Below are positions 12,525-22,774 of a DNA stretch of 64,000 bases, one piece after another. The stretch is from Actinomycetes bacterium. Lineage in GTDB: Bacteria > Actinomycetota > Acidimicrobiia > Acidimicrobiales > RAAP-2. The position numbers were made by a program, and so were the translations under genes. The stretch is from positions 1 to 64,000 of the forward strand of contig JAJYSP010000004.1 in assembly GCA_021793515.1 (NCBI GenBank), read 5' to 3'. The notes beneath the pieces are model-generated. The model was not told where the DNA came from. It ran no database searches and saw nothing but the letters and a program-made list of their open reading frames with translations. Within the stretch, counting starts at the first letter, position 1, and the number at the start of each line of letters is the position of its first letter.

Positions 12525-14012
12525 ATGGACGAGTCGGTTTCGTCGGAACTGTTGGGGGCTAAGGTCCCCACACTGGAGGGTGGCCACGAACGATTGCATC
12601 GTGGTGTCTTAGGTCCGATCGATATCGCCGCCGCGACGATGGCGAACATCGGCCCGGCGATGAGTTTCTTCTTCGGCTTCGGCTTTCTCGCCTACACGGC
12701 GGGCCTCGCCTCACCGTTGACCATTCTCGCGGCTGGTATCGCGATCGCGTTCCTCGCGAACACCTTGTCGGAGTTCACCAAGGTGATGCCCTCGACTGGT
12801 GGATTCATCACCTTCGTTGGTAAGACCTTCGGTGCGCGCACGGGTGTGACGACGGCGCTGCTCACGGGCGTCGGCTACATCGCCGCCATGGCCTCAGTGG
12901 TGGGCATCGTGGGTGGATTCTTTCAGACCCTCCTGCAGAACTACAACGTGTCCGGGCTCCAGAGCGTGCCGTGGGGAATCTGGACGGTGATCTTCCTCGC
13001 TTTCGCGGCGTTCATGATGATCCGTGGTATCTCGGTGTCCACCAAGCTCGCGGGCTTCTTCTTCGCCTTTGAGATGCTCGTGCTCGTGGTGGTGAGCGTG
13101 GCCGCCTTGATCAAGTTCCACGGTCACCTCAGCCTGGCACCGTTCAACCCCAAGAACATCACGCACGGATTCTCGGGTCTCGCGGCGGGCTTCCCCCTCG
13201 CGATCTACCTCTTCATCGGCTGGGAGAACTCTGCGGCCCTCGCCGAGGAGACGGACAACCCGCGAAAGAACGTTCCCAAGGCTGTCTTCACCTCAGTCGC
13301 GATTATGTCGGTGAGCTACCTGCTCTTCGCGTACTCCACGGTGATTGGTTTCTCGGGTGACATCGGCAAGTTGAGTAGCAGCGCCATCCCGTTCATCACG
13401 GTCGCCAAGGGCGTCATCGGCGCGGCGGCGTTCTTTGCCTTCCTCGCTGGTATGACGTCGACGCTGGGTGCATTGATCGCCGGGACCAACTCCCAGGCCC
13501 GATTGATCTTCAACGCTGGTCGTGAGGGACTGCTGCCGAAGTTCATCGGCAAGGTCGACACGAAGCGGCGCACCCCGGTCAACTCCCTGCTGTTCTTCCT
13601 CTCGGGCACGTTGTTGATCATCGGGGTCTGGGGACTCGGCCACCTCTTGGGTGGGCACGGGGCGTCAGCGGGTATGAGCGCCGGCAACCTCTTCTTCGAG
13701 TCATCGACGTTCGGCACGATCTTGATTTTGCTGGTCTACGGCATGAGCAACCTGGCGCTGCCCTTCTACTACAAGAAGCACCACCCGGACCTCTTCAATG
13801 GCTTCCGTCACGGCGTCTTGCCGATCCTCGGACTCGTCACGATCCTGGTGCCGCTCTACTACCTGGCTAAGCCCGGACAGCCCACGCCGTACAACTGGTA
13901 CCCGTACATGGCGTTGGTCGCGGTCATCCTCGCGGTCATCTACGCAGCGATTCTCGTCAAGCGCGACCCGAGCATCGGTGAGCGCATCGGCTCCATCGTC
14001 GCTGACGAGTAG
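12525..14012 (+). CDS. APC-superfamily amino acid permease
   Basis: 495 residues, about twelve membrane helices. The amino acid-polyamine-organocation signature is visible: LGPIDIAAATMANIGPAMSF in helix 1 with the unwound small-residue region, GWENSAALAEETDNPRKNVPKA after helix 6, and SQARLIFNAGREGLLP between helices 8 and 9. It imports an amino acid or related amine in symport or exchange; the substrate cannot be read from sequence. The start is set by the strong ribosome site (see leader). It converges with acuI 14 bases downstream, with no terminator hairpin between. Confidence 0.9.
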   Translation: MDESVSSELLGAKVPTLEGGHERLHRGVLGPIDIAAATMANIGPAMSFFFGFGFLAYTAGLASPLTILAAGIAIAFLANTLSEFTKVMPSTGGFITFVGKTFGARTGVTTALLTGVGYIAAMASVVGIVGGFFQTLLQNYNVSGLQSVPWGIWTVIFLAFAAFMMIRGISVSTKLAGFFFAFEMLVLVVVSVAALIKFHGHLSLAPFNPKNITHGFSGLAAGFPLAIYLFIGWENSAALAEETDNPRKNVPKAVFTSVAIMSVSYLLFAYSTVIGFSGDIGKLSSSAIPFITVAKGVIGAAAFFAFLAGMTSTLGALIAGTNSQARLIFNAGREGLLPKFIGKVDTKRRTPVNSLLFFLSGTLLIIGVWGLGHLLGGHGASAGMSAGNLFFESSTFGTILILLVYGMSNLALPFYYKKHHPDLFNGFRHGVLPILGLVTILVPLYYLAKPGQPTPYNWYPYMALVAVILAVIYAAILVKRDPSIGERIGSIVADE

Positions 14013-14026
14013 TTCGAGGGGGCGGT

Positions 14027-15013
14027 TCAGCCCGCGGCCGGGTCCACCAGGATCCGGCCGCGGGTCTTTCCATCTCGGAGCGCGTCGATCGCCTGCGCGA
14101 GGTGCGCGAGGTTGACGACGGAATCCACGAGTGGTTCAAGCGTGGTGCTCGAGAGCGTCTCGGCGAGGCTGGTCCAGACTCGCTGACGCGTTGATGCGGG
14201 CGCCTCGACGACGTCGATGCCGAGCAGTGCGACACCTCGGGTGATAAAGGGGTAGACCGTCGTCGCGAGCTCGGCGCTCGCGACGAGCCCACTCGCCGCC
14301 ACCGCGCCGCCGTAGCGCAGGCAACGCAAGACCTGATTGAGCGTTTCACCGCCGACGCAGTCAACGGCGCCGCGCCACTGCTCCGTGCCGAGCACGCGGT
14401 CGGGCCGGTCTCCGACCTGGTCTCGTTTAATCACGCGGGCGGCACCGCGTTCGAGCAGCCAGTCGGTGAGGTGATCCGAGCCGGTGGAGGCGACGACCCG
14501 GTAGCCGCGCGCGGCGAGGATGGTGACCGCGAGCGAGCCGACGCCACCGGTCGACCCCGTCACGAGGACTTCGCCCTCATGGTCAAGGCCGTGGTCCTCG
14601 AGAGCGAGCACGCTCGCCATAGCCGAGACACCCGCCGTGCCGATGATCATCGCGTCCCTCGTGGACAGCGCCTCGGGGAGGGGAGAGATGAAGCGACGCG
14701 GGGCGTAGACGTACTGCGCGAAGCCGCCGTCTCGGGCGACACCGAGGTCGCCGCCGTGCACCGCGACCCGTGTGCCCTCAGGTAACTCGGGCACGGTCGA
14801 GGACTCAATCACGCCCGCGGCGTCCACACCGCCGACGAGTGAACTGACGCGGCGCACGCGGCTGTGGGGGCTCGCGACCATGGCGTCTTTGTAGTTGACC
14901 CCGCTGAACTCGACGCGCACGAGCACGTCATCGGGGTCCCGGGGGGATGGTTCGACGGACTGAGCGGCGAGCGCGAGGACGCCGTCTGATTCGGTGATGG
15001 TAAAGGCCTGCAC
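14027..15013 (-). CDS. acuI: MDR-family oxidoreductase, YhdH/AcuI type (acrylyl-CoA reductase)
   Basis: 328 residues, the family length. Medium-chain dehydrogenase/reductase without catalytic zinc: GVNYKDAMV near the N-terminus, GVDAAGVI, and the NADPH-binding VTGSTGGVGSLAV, with GLDHEGEVLVTG immediately before. YhdH/AcuI proteins reduce acrylyl-CoA to propionyl-CoA with NADPH; other enoyl or quinone substrates are possible. The GTG start at 15013 is six bases after TAGCCT (minus strand 15025-15020). Divergent from the following hydrolase with only 37 bases between. Confidence 0.85.
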   Translation of the reverse strand: MQAFTITESDGVLALAAQSVEPSPRDPDDVLVRVEFSGVNYKDAMVASPHSRVRRVSSLVGGVDAAGVIESSTVPELPEGTRVAVHGGDLGVARDGGFAQYVYAPRRFISPLPEALSTRDAMIIGTAGVSAMASVLALEDHGLDHEGEVLVTGSTGGVGSLAVTILAARGYRVVASTGSDHLTDWLLERGAARVIKRDQVGDRPDRVLGTEQWRGAVDCVGGETLNQVLRCLRYGGAVAASGLVASAELATTVYPFITRGVALLGIDVVEAPASTRQRVWTSLAETLSSTTLEPLVDSVVNLAHLAQAIDALRDGKTRGRILVDPAAG

Positions 15014-15050
15014 GGCACCAGGCTAGGCCGAACGCGCCTACGATGACCCG
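15014..15050. promoter_or_regulatory. Compact divergent leaderless promoters
   Basis: 37 bases hold two face-to-face -10 boxes: TAGCCT on the minus strand (15025-15020) for acuI and TACGAT on the plus strand (15039-15044) for the hydrolase. Each is six bases from its start codon. The two -35 regions must each lie inside the other gene's start. Confidence 0.65.
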
Positions 15051-15830
15051 GTGACGACGGTGCTGCTCAATGGACATCCGACGTGGGTAACTGTGGGACG
15101 CACACGCGGCGACGACGTCGTGTTGTTGCACGGTGGAATGAGCAGCAGCGCAAGCCTTCGTCGCACCGTCGGACGCCGATTGAGCGCCACGTATCGCGTG
15201 TCGGCTTTCGATAGGCGGGGACACGGCCGAACGGCCGACACCGATGAACCGTTCCACTACGATGCGATGGCCCGCGAGACCATCGCGTTCCTCGAGTGGT
15301 TGGGCCGCCCCGCTCATCTGATCGGTCACAGTGACGGGGCAGTCAGTGGCCTGCTCGTGGCCATGCAACGTCCAGACCTCGTGAACCGACTCGTGGCCGT
15401 TGGGGCCAACACCAGCCCCGAAGGACTCGAGCCGATGGAACCGATTGCGACCGAGGGGCCGATGTTCGACGAGTGGGCCGCTGACTTCGCGACGCGTTCG
15501 CCCGATGGCCTGCAACACGCTCGAGTCGTGGCCGAAAAGACGATGCGGCTGTTCGCGAGCGAACCCAATCTCACCGCTGAGCAGTTGGGGTCGATCACGG
15601 TGGCGACGCTCGTGATGTCGGGCGACGACGACTCGACGCGACTCGAGGACACCATCGCGCTCTACCGCGCCATTCCCGAGGCGCAGCTGGCGATTGTCCC
15701 GGGGGCGTCGCACGCGGTGTTAAAGGAGTACCCCCGTGAGACGACGGCGTTGATCCAACGATTCCTCCGGGGTCCGGTACCGCCCATGACCGTGTCACCG
15801 ATACGCCGACAGCCGCCGGCCTCTCGGTGA
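15051..15830 (+). CDS. Alpha/beta-hydrolase
   Basis: 259 residues. Alpha/beta-hydrolase fold: VVLLHGGMSS forms the oxyanion region, GHSDG the nucleophile elbow, a downstream MSGDDDS supplies the acid, and GASHAVL the histidine. FDRRGHGRTAD between strands is typical. Family members include esterases, lactonases and C-C hydrolases; no substrate is suggested. GTG 15051 follows TACGAT by six bases, fitting a leaderless mRNA. It ends about 30 bases before the next gene. Confidence 0.85.
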   Translation: MTTVLLNGHPTWVTVGRTRGDDVVLLHGGMSSSASLRRTVGRRLSATYRVSAFDRRGHGRTADTDEPFHYDAMARETIAFLEWLGRPAHLIGHSDGAVSGLLVAMQRPDLVNRLVAVGANTSPEGLEPMEPIATEGPMFDEWAADFATRSPDGLQHARVVAEKTMRLFASEPNLTAEQLGSITVATLVMSGDDDSTRLEDTIALYRAIPEAQLAIVPGASHAVLKEYPRETTALIQRFLRGPVPPMTVSPIRRQPPASR

Positions 15831-15860
15831 TTTCGGGTGTCGGCCGGTAGACTCAGCCCC

Positions 15861-17150
15861 GTGTTGGCGCGCCTTGTGACCGTGCGCACCCGTCTCGTCA
15901 GGTGGTGGGTCGCCATGCCCGAGTTGACCCGTGACGCCTGGCTCTACGGTACGTCGTCGGTCTTTGCGTTGGGTCTCGCTTCGACGTCACGCGAGGCCGC
16001 GCAGTGGCACTGGGGCTACCTCGCCGCGGCGCCCTACGCGGTCCTCGCGGTCGCGGCACTGATTGCGTCCCATCGACGGTGGTCGCGTCCAACCCTCGTG
16101 CGGGTGGCGTTGCTCGTATTGGTCGCGATCGGGAGTCTCGCGGTTCCGCTCGGTCTCGAAGCTCGCTGGCGCCAGCTCGACCACGGGGTGGGCTTCGCCC
16201 AGCCCGAGGTGTCGGTGATCGAGCGTTCGGCAGCCTTGCTCGCCAAGGGTAAGGACCCGTACCGGGCGTATCTACACGACGGGCACATCGTCAACGCCGT
16301 GCGGGGATTGCCCGCCTACGAGTCCTTCTTCCCGTACTTCCCGCTCATGAGTGTCTTCGGGCTGCCGTCGGCCGAGACGCACCAGGGTCTCGGGCTCACC
16401 GACGCGCGCATCATCATGTCCCTGATGACCCTCATCGTGCTCGGCGTGGCGCTCGCACTCATGCGCGCACCACCGAACAAGAAGATCCTCGTCGCCCAGG
16501 TACTGGTGGCATTGCCCACGGGGGCGCTGTTCCTCTCCACGGGGGGCGACGATATGCCGATCCTCGCGCTGTTGTTGCTCGGCGTCGTCGGCCTACAGCG
16601 ACGAGAGCGGTACCTCGCGGGTGTGAGCTTGGGGCTCGCGGCGGCGATGAAGTTAACCGCGTGGCCGGTCGCGCTCGGCGCCTTGCTGGTGTGTCGCGAC
16701 GCGCGTGGTCGCTCGACCTGGCGATCAGTCGCGTCGATCGTCGTGGGCATCGTGGCCGTCACGGTCGTGCCCTTCGTATTTCGCGCGCCGTGGGCTTTCA
16801 TGACCAACGTCTTCGCATTCCCGCTCGGGGTTGCCGGGGTGCGTTCACCGGCCGCCTCACCGCTCCCGGGCCACATCCTCACGACGCTGTGGGCGCCACT
16901 CGGCCACGTGCTCGCACCCGCGACCCTCGCGATTCTCTCGTACTACGTGTGGCGTTACGTTCGCGCGCACTGGCCGTTGAGCCTTTCGAGGTTGCTCGGG
17001 GTCTTGAGCATCGCGTTCACCGTGGTGATCATGAGTGCGTCGGCGACAAGGATCGGCTACGTGATCTATCCGATCAACCTGGCGCTGTGGTCGTGGGCGT
17101 TCGCGGATGTCGAACGACACGCGCCCGAACGGGTCCTCGAGGCGGCCTAG
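15861..17150 (+). CDS. Polytopic membrane protein, GT87/DUF2029-like
   Basis: About 429 residues with nine to eleven membrane segments. The pattern of an early membrane helix, an extracytoplasmic stretch with GKDPYRAYL (the D-P-Y element of C-type polyprenol-phosphate-dependent glycosyltransferases), then FFPYFPLMSVFG and a repeated hydrophobic core with GLAAAMKLTAWPV matches the GT87 (DUF2029) mannosyltransferase-like group. The sugar and acceptor are unknown. GTG 15861 is preferred over GTG 15837 because TAGACT (15848-15853) ends seven bases before it. The stop overlaps that of the convergent gene within a shared CTAG (17147-17150). Confidence 0.75.
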   Translation: MLARLVTVRTRLVRWWVAMPELTRDAWLYGTSSVFALGLASTSREAAQWHWGYLAAAPYAVLAVAALIASHRRWSRPTLVRVALLVLVAIGSLAVPLGLEARWRQLDHGVGFAQPEVSVIERSAALLAKGKDPYRAYLHDGHIVNAVRGLPAYESFFPYFPLMSVFGLPSAETHQGLGLTDARIIMSLMTLIVLGVALALMRAPPNKKILVAQVLVALPTGALFLSTGGDDMPILALLLLGVVGLQRRERYLAGVSLGLAAAMKLTAWPVALGALLVCRDARGRSTWRSVASIVVGIVAVTVVPFVFRAPWAFMTNVFAFPLGVAGVRSPAASPLPGHILTTLWAPLGHVLAPATLAILSYYVWRYVRAHWPLSLSRLLGVLSIAFTVVIMSASATRIGYVIYPINLALWSWAFADVERHAPERVLEAA

Positions 17151-17697
17151 ATTGCCGACGAGTTCTGGTAGATGCGGTAGGTCCACCGCACCGTACCGTG
17201 CGACGCATGGGTCACGGTGACGCCCACCACCCAGTAGAACGTGTCGCTACCGGCCTTTTGGAAGAGGAGCTGGGGTCCGGAGGTCGAACCGCTCGAGAAG
17301 AGGTTCCACCCCTCGGCCTCGAGATGGGTGCGGTAGTAGCCGAGTAGGGAACCGGCGTCGGTGGTGGTTGCGAGTGACGCCAGGCAGTCGTAGTCGCCGG
17401 CACCACCGTTGAGGTGCTGGATCGGTGCGACGCCCACGGTGTGCACGGGCACCACGAGGGCGCCGACGATGTTCCCCGGTGGGCTGCCGTTCTCGTGGCA
17501 ACCCGCGACCGGTGCGTTCGAGGGCGCGGTGGCGAGGCCGCCGACGACCACCGCCTCGGTGGTGCTCGTGGTCACCGTGGGGTTGGCGACGAGGTTCACG
17601 ATCATGAAGGTCGCGAGCGTAACGACCGCGATGCCGATGATGATCGCCGCCGGCAAAATGCTGGTCGTCGTGGTGAGTGGTGGCTTCGTCGGTTCGC

Positions 17698-17701
<4 letters not shown>
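17147..17701 (-). CDS. Membrane-anchored protein of unknown function
   Basis: 184 residues. A short cytoplasmic N-terminus with Pro/Thr, one membrane helix (about residues 14-36, AAIIIGIAVVTLATFMIV), a Thr-rich linker, then an extracytoplasmic domain with two cysteines (CHENG and YDCLAS) and an aromatic end (YWVVGVTV, WTYRIYQ). No family recognised. GTG 17701 overlaps the thiD stop as GTGA, so it is translated with thiD; an alternative GTG lies nine bases upstream. The C-terminal part resembles the small secreted domains found beside transport genes in this lineage, but this is only an impression. Confidence 0.7.
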
Positions 17702-19419
<1,718 letters not shown>

Positions 19420-19432
19420 TCGGACGCGGCTA

Positions 19433-19463
19433 ACTACACGTGTGTAGTCCGTGCTGGTACGCT
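19433..19463 (+). promoter_or_regulatory. Inverted repeat overlapping the -35 region of a MerR gene promoter
   Basis: ACTACAC-gt-GTGTAGT (19433-19448), a perfect repeat with 7-base arms, sits where the -35 box of the promoter with -10 TACGCT (19458-19463) would lie. MerR-type regulators bind such dyads between or over the -35 and -10 boxes, and the next gene encodes one. Autoregulation is the simplest reading, by inference. Confidence 0.6.
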
Positions 19464-19491
19464 GTGAGTGCCTCGGTCGGGAGGGACGCGA

Positions 19492-19947
19492 ATGATGCAA
19501 CGTACGACGGGATTCAGTGGTCCACTGGTCTGTCGACTGACGGGGGTCACCTATCGTCAGCTCGACTACTGGGCGAGGACAGGGTTGGTGACGCCGTCGA
19601 TCACGCCAGCTACGGGGAGCGGTTCCAAGCGCGCCTACAGCTACGGTGACGTCCTCGAGGTGAAGGTCATCAAATCGCTCCTCGACGCCGGTGTCGCACT
19701 CACCAAAGCGCGTCAGGCCGTGGAGTGCCTTCGCGGCGCCCTGGGCGCTGACCTCGCCTCGGCGAGCCTCGTGCTGAGCGAGCACGGATCGGTCCTCGCG
19801 CACAGTGACGGTGATCTCGTCGACCTGCTGCGCGGCGGTCAAGGTGTCTTCAATATCGTTCCACTGGGTGGCGTGGTCGCCGAACTCTCGACCACGATCA
19901 GCTCAGTCCAAGCGACGACGTCGGAGAGGGAGACTCGTTCGGCGTGA
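19492..19947 (+). CDS. MerR-family transcriptional regulator (Rv1830-like)
   Basis: 151 residues. MerR winged helix with the variant pattern VCRLTGVTYRQLDYWARTGLV and then AYSYGDVLEVKVIKSLLDAG; the C-terminal half is a small domain with EHGSVLAHSDGDLVDLLR and GGVFNI-like sequence, as in the Rv1830 group. In mycobacteria this gene follows the bifunctional nuclease directly; here 7 kb intervenes. ATG 19492 is supported by GGGAGG at 19479-19484, and the transcript has a leader of about 20 bases. It overlaps the next gene by 4 bases (GTGA). Probable autoregulation through the dyad at 19433. Confidence 0.85.
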   Translation: MMQRTTGFSGPLVCRLTGVTYRQLDYWARTGLVTPSITPATGSGSKRAYSYGDVLEVKVIKSLLDAGVALTKARQAVECLRGALGADLASASLVLSEHGSVLAHSDGDLVDLLRGGQGVFNIVPLGGVVAELSTTISSVQATTSERETRSA

Positions 19948-20342
19948 GCTTTGACGACCCCGATGGTGGCGCGTCGCGTCGTCACCCGTCGTGCCTCGAA
20001 AGTCCCACGGTGGACTTCGCGCACCCGAGCGAGCGGGTCCTTGCGAATCTGATGACGCTCTACGGCGTGGCGTGGCACTACGAGCCCGTGGAGTTCCCCC
20101 TCGCCTGGGACGACCACGGGAACGCCATCCGTGGCTTTCGCCCCGACTTCTACCTGCCCGAGCATCACTTGTTCGTCGAGCTCACGGTGTCCGACCAACG
20201 ACTGGTCACCAAGAAGAACCAGAAGGTCCGCGCGTTTCGCGCGCTCTATCCCGAGCTGGAGATCGTGGTGATCTACCAGCGTGATTTTGTCGCACTGCTT
20301 CGTCGCCACGCCCTTGGGACCCTCGGTAACGTCGCGGCGTAG
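19944..20342 (+). CDS. PD-(D/E)XK-nuclease-like conserved protein
   Basis: 132 residues. The core reads GFRPDFYLPEHHLFVELTV, then LVTKKNQKVRAFRALYPELEIVVIY: a strand with Asp (RPDFY), a strand with Glu (ELT in place of the usual E-x-K), a helix with KKN-K, and a last strand. This is the layout of small PD-(D/E)XK nuclease-like domains (restriction/repair fold). I recall similar hypothetical proteins in actinobacteria, but no function. GTG overlaps the MerR stop, so it is coupled to the regulator. It is followed ten bases later by gcvT, which has its own -10 box. Confidence 0.68.
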   Translation: MSFDDPDGGASRRHPSCLESPTVDFAHPSERVLANLMTLYGVAWHYEPVEFPLAWDDHGNAIRGFRPDFYLPEHHLFVELTVSDQRLVTKKNQKVRAFRALYPELEIVVIYQRDFVALLRRHALGTLGNVAA

Positions 20343-20352
20343 AGTTGGCCTC

Positions 20353-21405
20353 GTGACCGACCGACGCCCATTCCTCTATGACACCCACGTCGAACTGGGG
20401 GCGAAAATTGTCCCCTTCGGCGGCTGGGCGATGCCCCTGCAGTACCAGACCGGCACGGTGGCCGAGCACCTGGCCTGCCGACGCGACGCCGTTGTCTTTG
20501 ACGTCAGCCATCTGGGAACGGTGCGCTGCGACGGTCCGGGTATGTACGAGGCCATCCAAGGGACCCTCACCAACGACCTGGCCAAGATTGAACCGGGACG
20601 CGCCCAATACACACACCTCTTGAACGACGATGGATTCGTCGTGGACGACATCATCGTTTGGTGGGTGGGTCCCGATGAGTTCGACGTCATGCCGAACGCG
20701 TCGAACACCGCGGGCGTCACTGGGGCCCTGCCGGGTGTGGACGTCACGGGGGAGCGTTGCGTACTCGCTGTTCAGGGCCCCCGGGCGCGCGAACGGGTTC
20801 GCGCTGTGGACGAACGGTTCGCCTCGGTCGGACGATTCCGAGTGGCGCGCTTCGACTATCGCGGGGTTGAGGTGCGCGTGGCGGGCACGGGCTACACGGG
20901 TGAGGCGGGGCTCGAGTTGAGCGTGCCCAACGAGGTCGCCCGCGACCTGCTGTACGCATTGATCGATGCCGGGGTGACCCCGGCGGGGCTGGGTGCGCGC
21001 GACACGCTGCGCCTCGAGGCTGCGCTGCCGCTCTACGGTCACGAGCTCACCCTCTCCTCGACGACGCTCGAGGCTGGGCTGGGCTGGGTTCTCGGGTGGG
21101 ACAAGCCGACTTTCCGGGGACGTCCGGCCGTCGAGGCGGAACGGGCTCGCGGCGTCGCCCACCACCTCACGGGTGTCATCGCCGATGGTCGCCAGCCGCT
21201 GCGCGAGGGCGGGGTGGTGCGTGTCGACGGACGGATCGTCGGGCACTTGACGTCGGGTAACTACTCACCAGTGCTCGAGCGCGGCATCGGCCTCGCGATG
21301 GCTGTCGAGGTGCTCGAGCCCGACCGTCGCGTCACCGTCGAGTTGCGCGGGCGCAGCGTCGAGGCGGCGACCGTCGCACTTCCCTTCGTTCGAAAGGCGT
21401 CCTAA
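20353..21405 (+). CDS. gcvT: Aminomethyltransferase, glycine cleavage T protein
   Basis: Moves the methylene group from H-protein-bound aminomethyl to tetrahydrofolate, releasing ammonia. 350 residues. Features: FGGWAMPLQY with the VFDVSHLGTV segment, ARAQYTHLLNDDGFVVDD-like folate region (GRAQYTHLLNDDGFVVDD), GTGYTGEAGLELSVP, GLGARDTLRLEAALPLYGHE, and a beta-barrel C-terminus. GTG 20353 follows TAGAGT (20340-20345) by seven bases, so gcvT can be transcribed separately from the preceding gene. gcvPA starts two bases after its stop. Confidence 0.94.
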   Translation: MTDRRPFLYDTHVELGAKIVPFGGWAMPLQYQTGTVAEHLACRRDAVVFDVSHLGTVRCDGPGMYEAIQGTLTNDLAKIEPGRAQYTHLLNDDGFVVDDIIVWWVGPDEFDVMPNASNTAGVTGALPGVDVTGERCVLAVQGPRARERVRAVDERFASVGRFRVARFDYRGVEVRVAGTGYTGEAGLELSVPNEVARDLLYALIDAGVTPAGLGARDTLRLEAALPLYGHELTLSSTTLEAGLGWVLGWDKPTFRGRPAVEAERARGVAHHLTGVIADGRQPLREGGVVRVDGRIVGHLTSGNYSPVLERGIGLAMAVEVLEPDRRVTVELRGRSVEAATVALPFVRKAS

Positions 21406-21406
21406 C

Positions 21407-22774
21407 GTGGCCGACTACCTTCCACACACCGACGACGAGGTCGAGGCGATGCTCACCTTCCTCGGCCTTCAGTCACTCGATGACCTCTTCGCGCACATAC
21501 CGGCCGCGATCCGACTCGCCGCCGGGGCCACGGGTCTGCCCGAGGGCCGATTCGAGCCCGACGTGGCCGACCAGTTCGCGCAGTTCACCCGGGCCAATCG
21601 CGCGAGCGCGGGTCAGCTGGTCTGTTTCGCGGGTGGTGGGGCCTACGACCATGAGGTGCCCAACGTCGTCAAGTCGCTGGCCTCGCGAAGCGAGTTCGTC
21701 ACGGCCTACACGCCCTATCAGCCCGAGGTCGCCCAAGGCGTCCTCCAGGCATTGTTCGAGTATCAGACCCTGGTGTCGAGGCTGAGCGGGCTGCCCGTGG
21801 CCAACGCGTCGCTCTATGACGGTGCGACCGCGCTCGTCGAGGCGCTCAACCTCGCCGGCGGCTCGACGGGTCGCACCACGATGCTCGTCTCGGCCGGGGT
21901 GCACCCCCACTGGCGCGCCGTGGTGCGTACCTTCGCCCAAGGCACCGGCCACGAGGTCGTTGAGGTGCCCCTCGTGGATGGCGTGACCGACTGGTCGAGC
22001 GTCGACGTCGATGAGGCGGCCGCGGTCGTGGTCGCCTACCCGAACTATCTCGGTGTGCTCGAGGACATGGCGGGCGCGCGTGCGCACGCGACGCGCCTGG
22101 GCGGTCTCTTCGTGGTGGCCGGTGACCCGGTGGCGGCGGGTGTCCTGCGCACCGCGGGGGACTGGGGCGCTGACGTCTACGTCGGTGAGGGTCAGCCCTT
22201 CGGCACGGCCCTGTCCTTTGGCGGCCCCTACCTCGGGCTCTTCGCCGTGGCCGCTGAGCACGTTCGACGTCTGCCGGGGCGCATCGTGGGCGAGACCCTC
22301 GACACTAACGGCCGGCGAGCCTTCGTGACGACCCTTCGCGCGCGCGAACAGGACATCCGTCGCGAGAAGGCGACCTCGAACGTGTGCACGAACCAAACCT
22401 TGATGGCCGTCACCGCGGCGATCCAGCTCGGCTGGCTCGGCACCGCGGGACTCCGTCAGGTCGCGGTGGCCAGTGCCACCGGGGCCCACGCGCTCTTCGA
22501 CGCGGTCACCGCGATCGAGGGGGTCGAGCCCCTGGTCTCGGCTCCGTTCCTACGTGAGTTCGCGGTGCGCCTCGCGCGTCCCGCCGACGAGGTCATCGCG
22601 ACGATGGCGGCCGACGGGATCCTCGCGGGTCTGTCGGCCTCGTCCTTGACCGGTGGGCCCGATCCGTCGGTCGAAGACGACCCGTCTTCGGTCCTGCTCG
22701 TGGCAGTCACCGAACGGCGAACCCAACTGGAACTCGACGCCTACGTCGAGTCACTTCGAAAGGCGGTCCGGTGA
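21407..22774 (+). CDS. gcvPA: Glycine dehydrogenase (decarboxylating) subunit 1
   Basis: N-terminal half of the split P protein. 455 residues. YLPHTDDEVEAML at the N-terminus, FAGGGAYDHEVPNVVKSL, FVTAYTPYQPEVAQGVLQALFEYQT, GEGQPFGTALSFGGPYLGLF and KATSNVCTNQTLMAV are hallmarks. It lacks the PLP lysine, which is in subunit 2. The two-subunit form contrasts with the single-chain GcvP of mycobacteria. GTG 21407 lies two bases after the gcvT stop; its stop overlaps the gcvPB start. Confidence 0.94.
   Translation: MADYLPHTDDEVEAMLTFLGLQSLDDLFAHIPAAIRLAAGATGLPEGRFEPDVADQFAQFTRANRASAGQLVCFAGGGAYDHEVPNVVKSLASRSEFVTAYTPYQPEVAQGVLQALFEYQTLVSRLSGLPVANASLYDGATALVEALNLAGGSTGRTTMLVSAGVHPHWRAVVRTFAQGTGHEVVEVPLVDGVTDWSSVDVDEAAAVVVAYPNYLGVLEDMAGARAHATRLGGLFVVAGDPVAAGVLRTAGDWGADVYVGEGQPFGTALSFGGPYLGLFAVAAEHVRRLPGRIVGETLDTNGRRAFVTTLRAREQDIRREKATSNVCTNQTLMAVTAAIQLGWLGTAGLRQVAVASATGAHALFDAVTAIEGVEPLVSAPFLREFAVRLARPADEVIATMAADGILAGLSASSLTGGPDPSVEDDPSSVLLVAVTERRTQLELDAYVESLRKAVR

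Noticed and set aside
20343..20352. Glycine riboswitch before gcvT
   Set aside because: Only ten bases separate gcvT from the previous gene, and its -10 box fills them.
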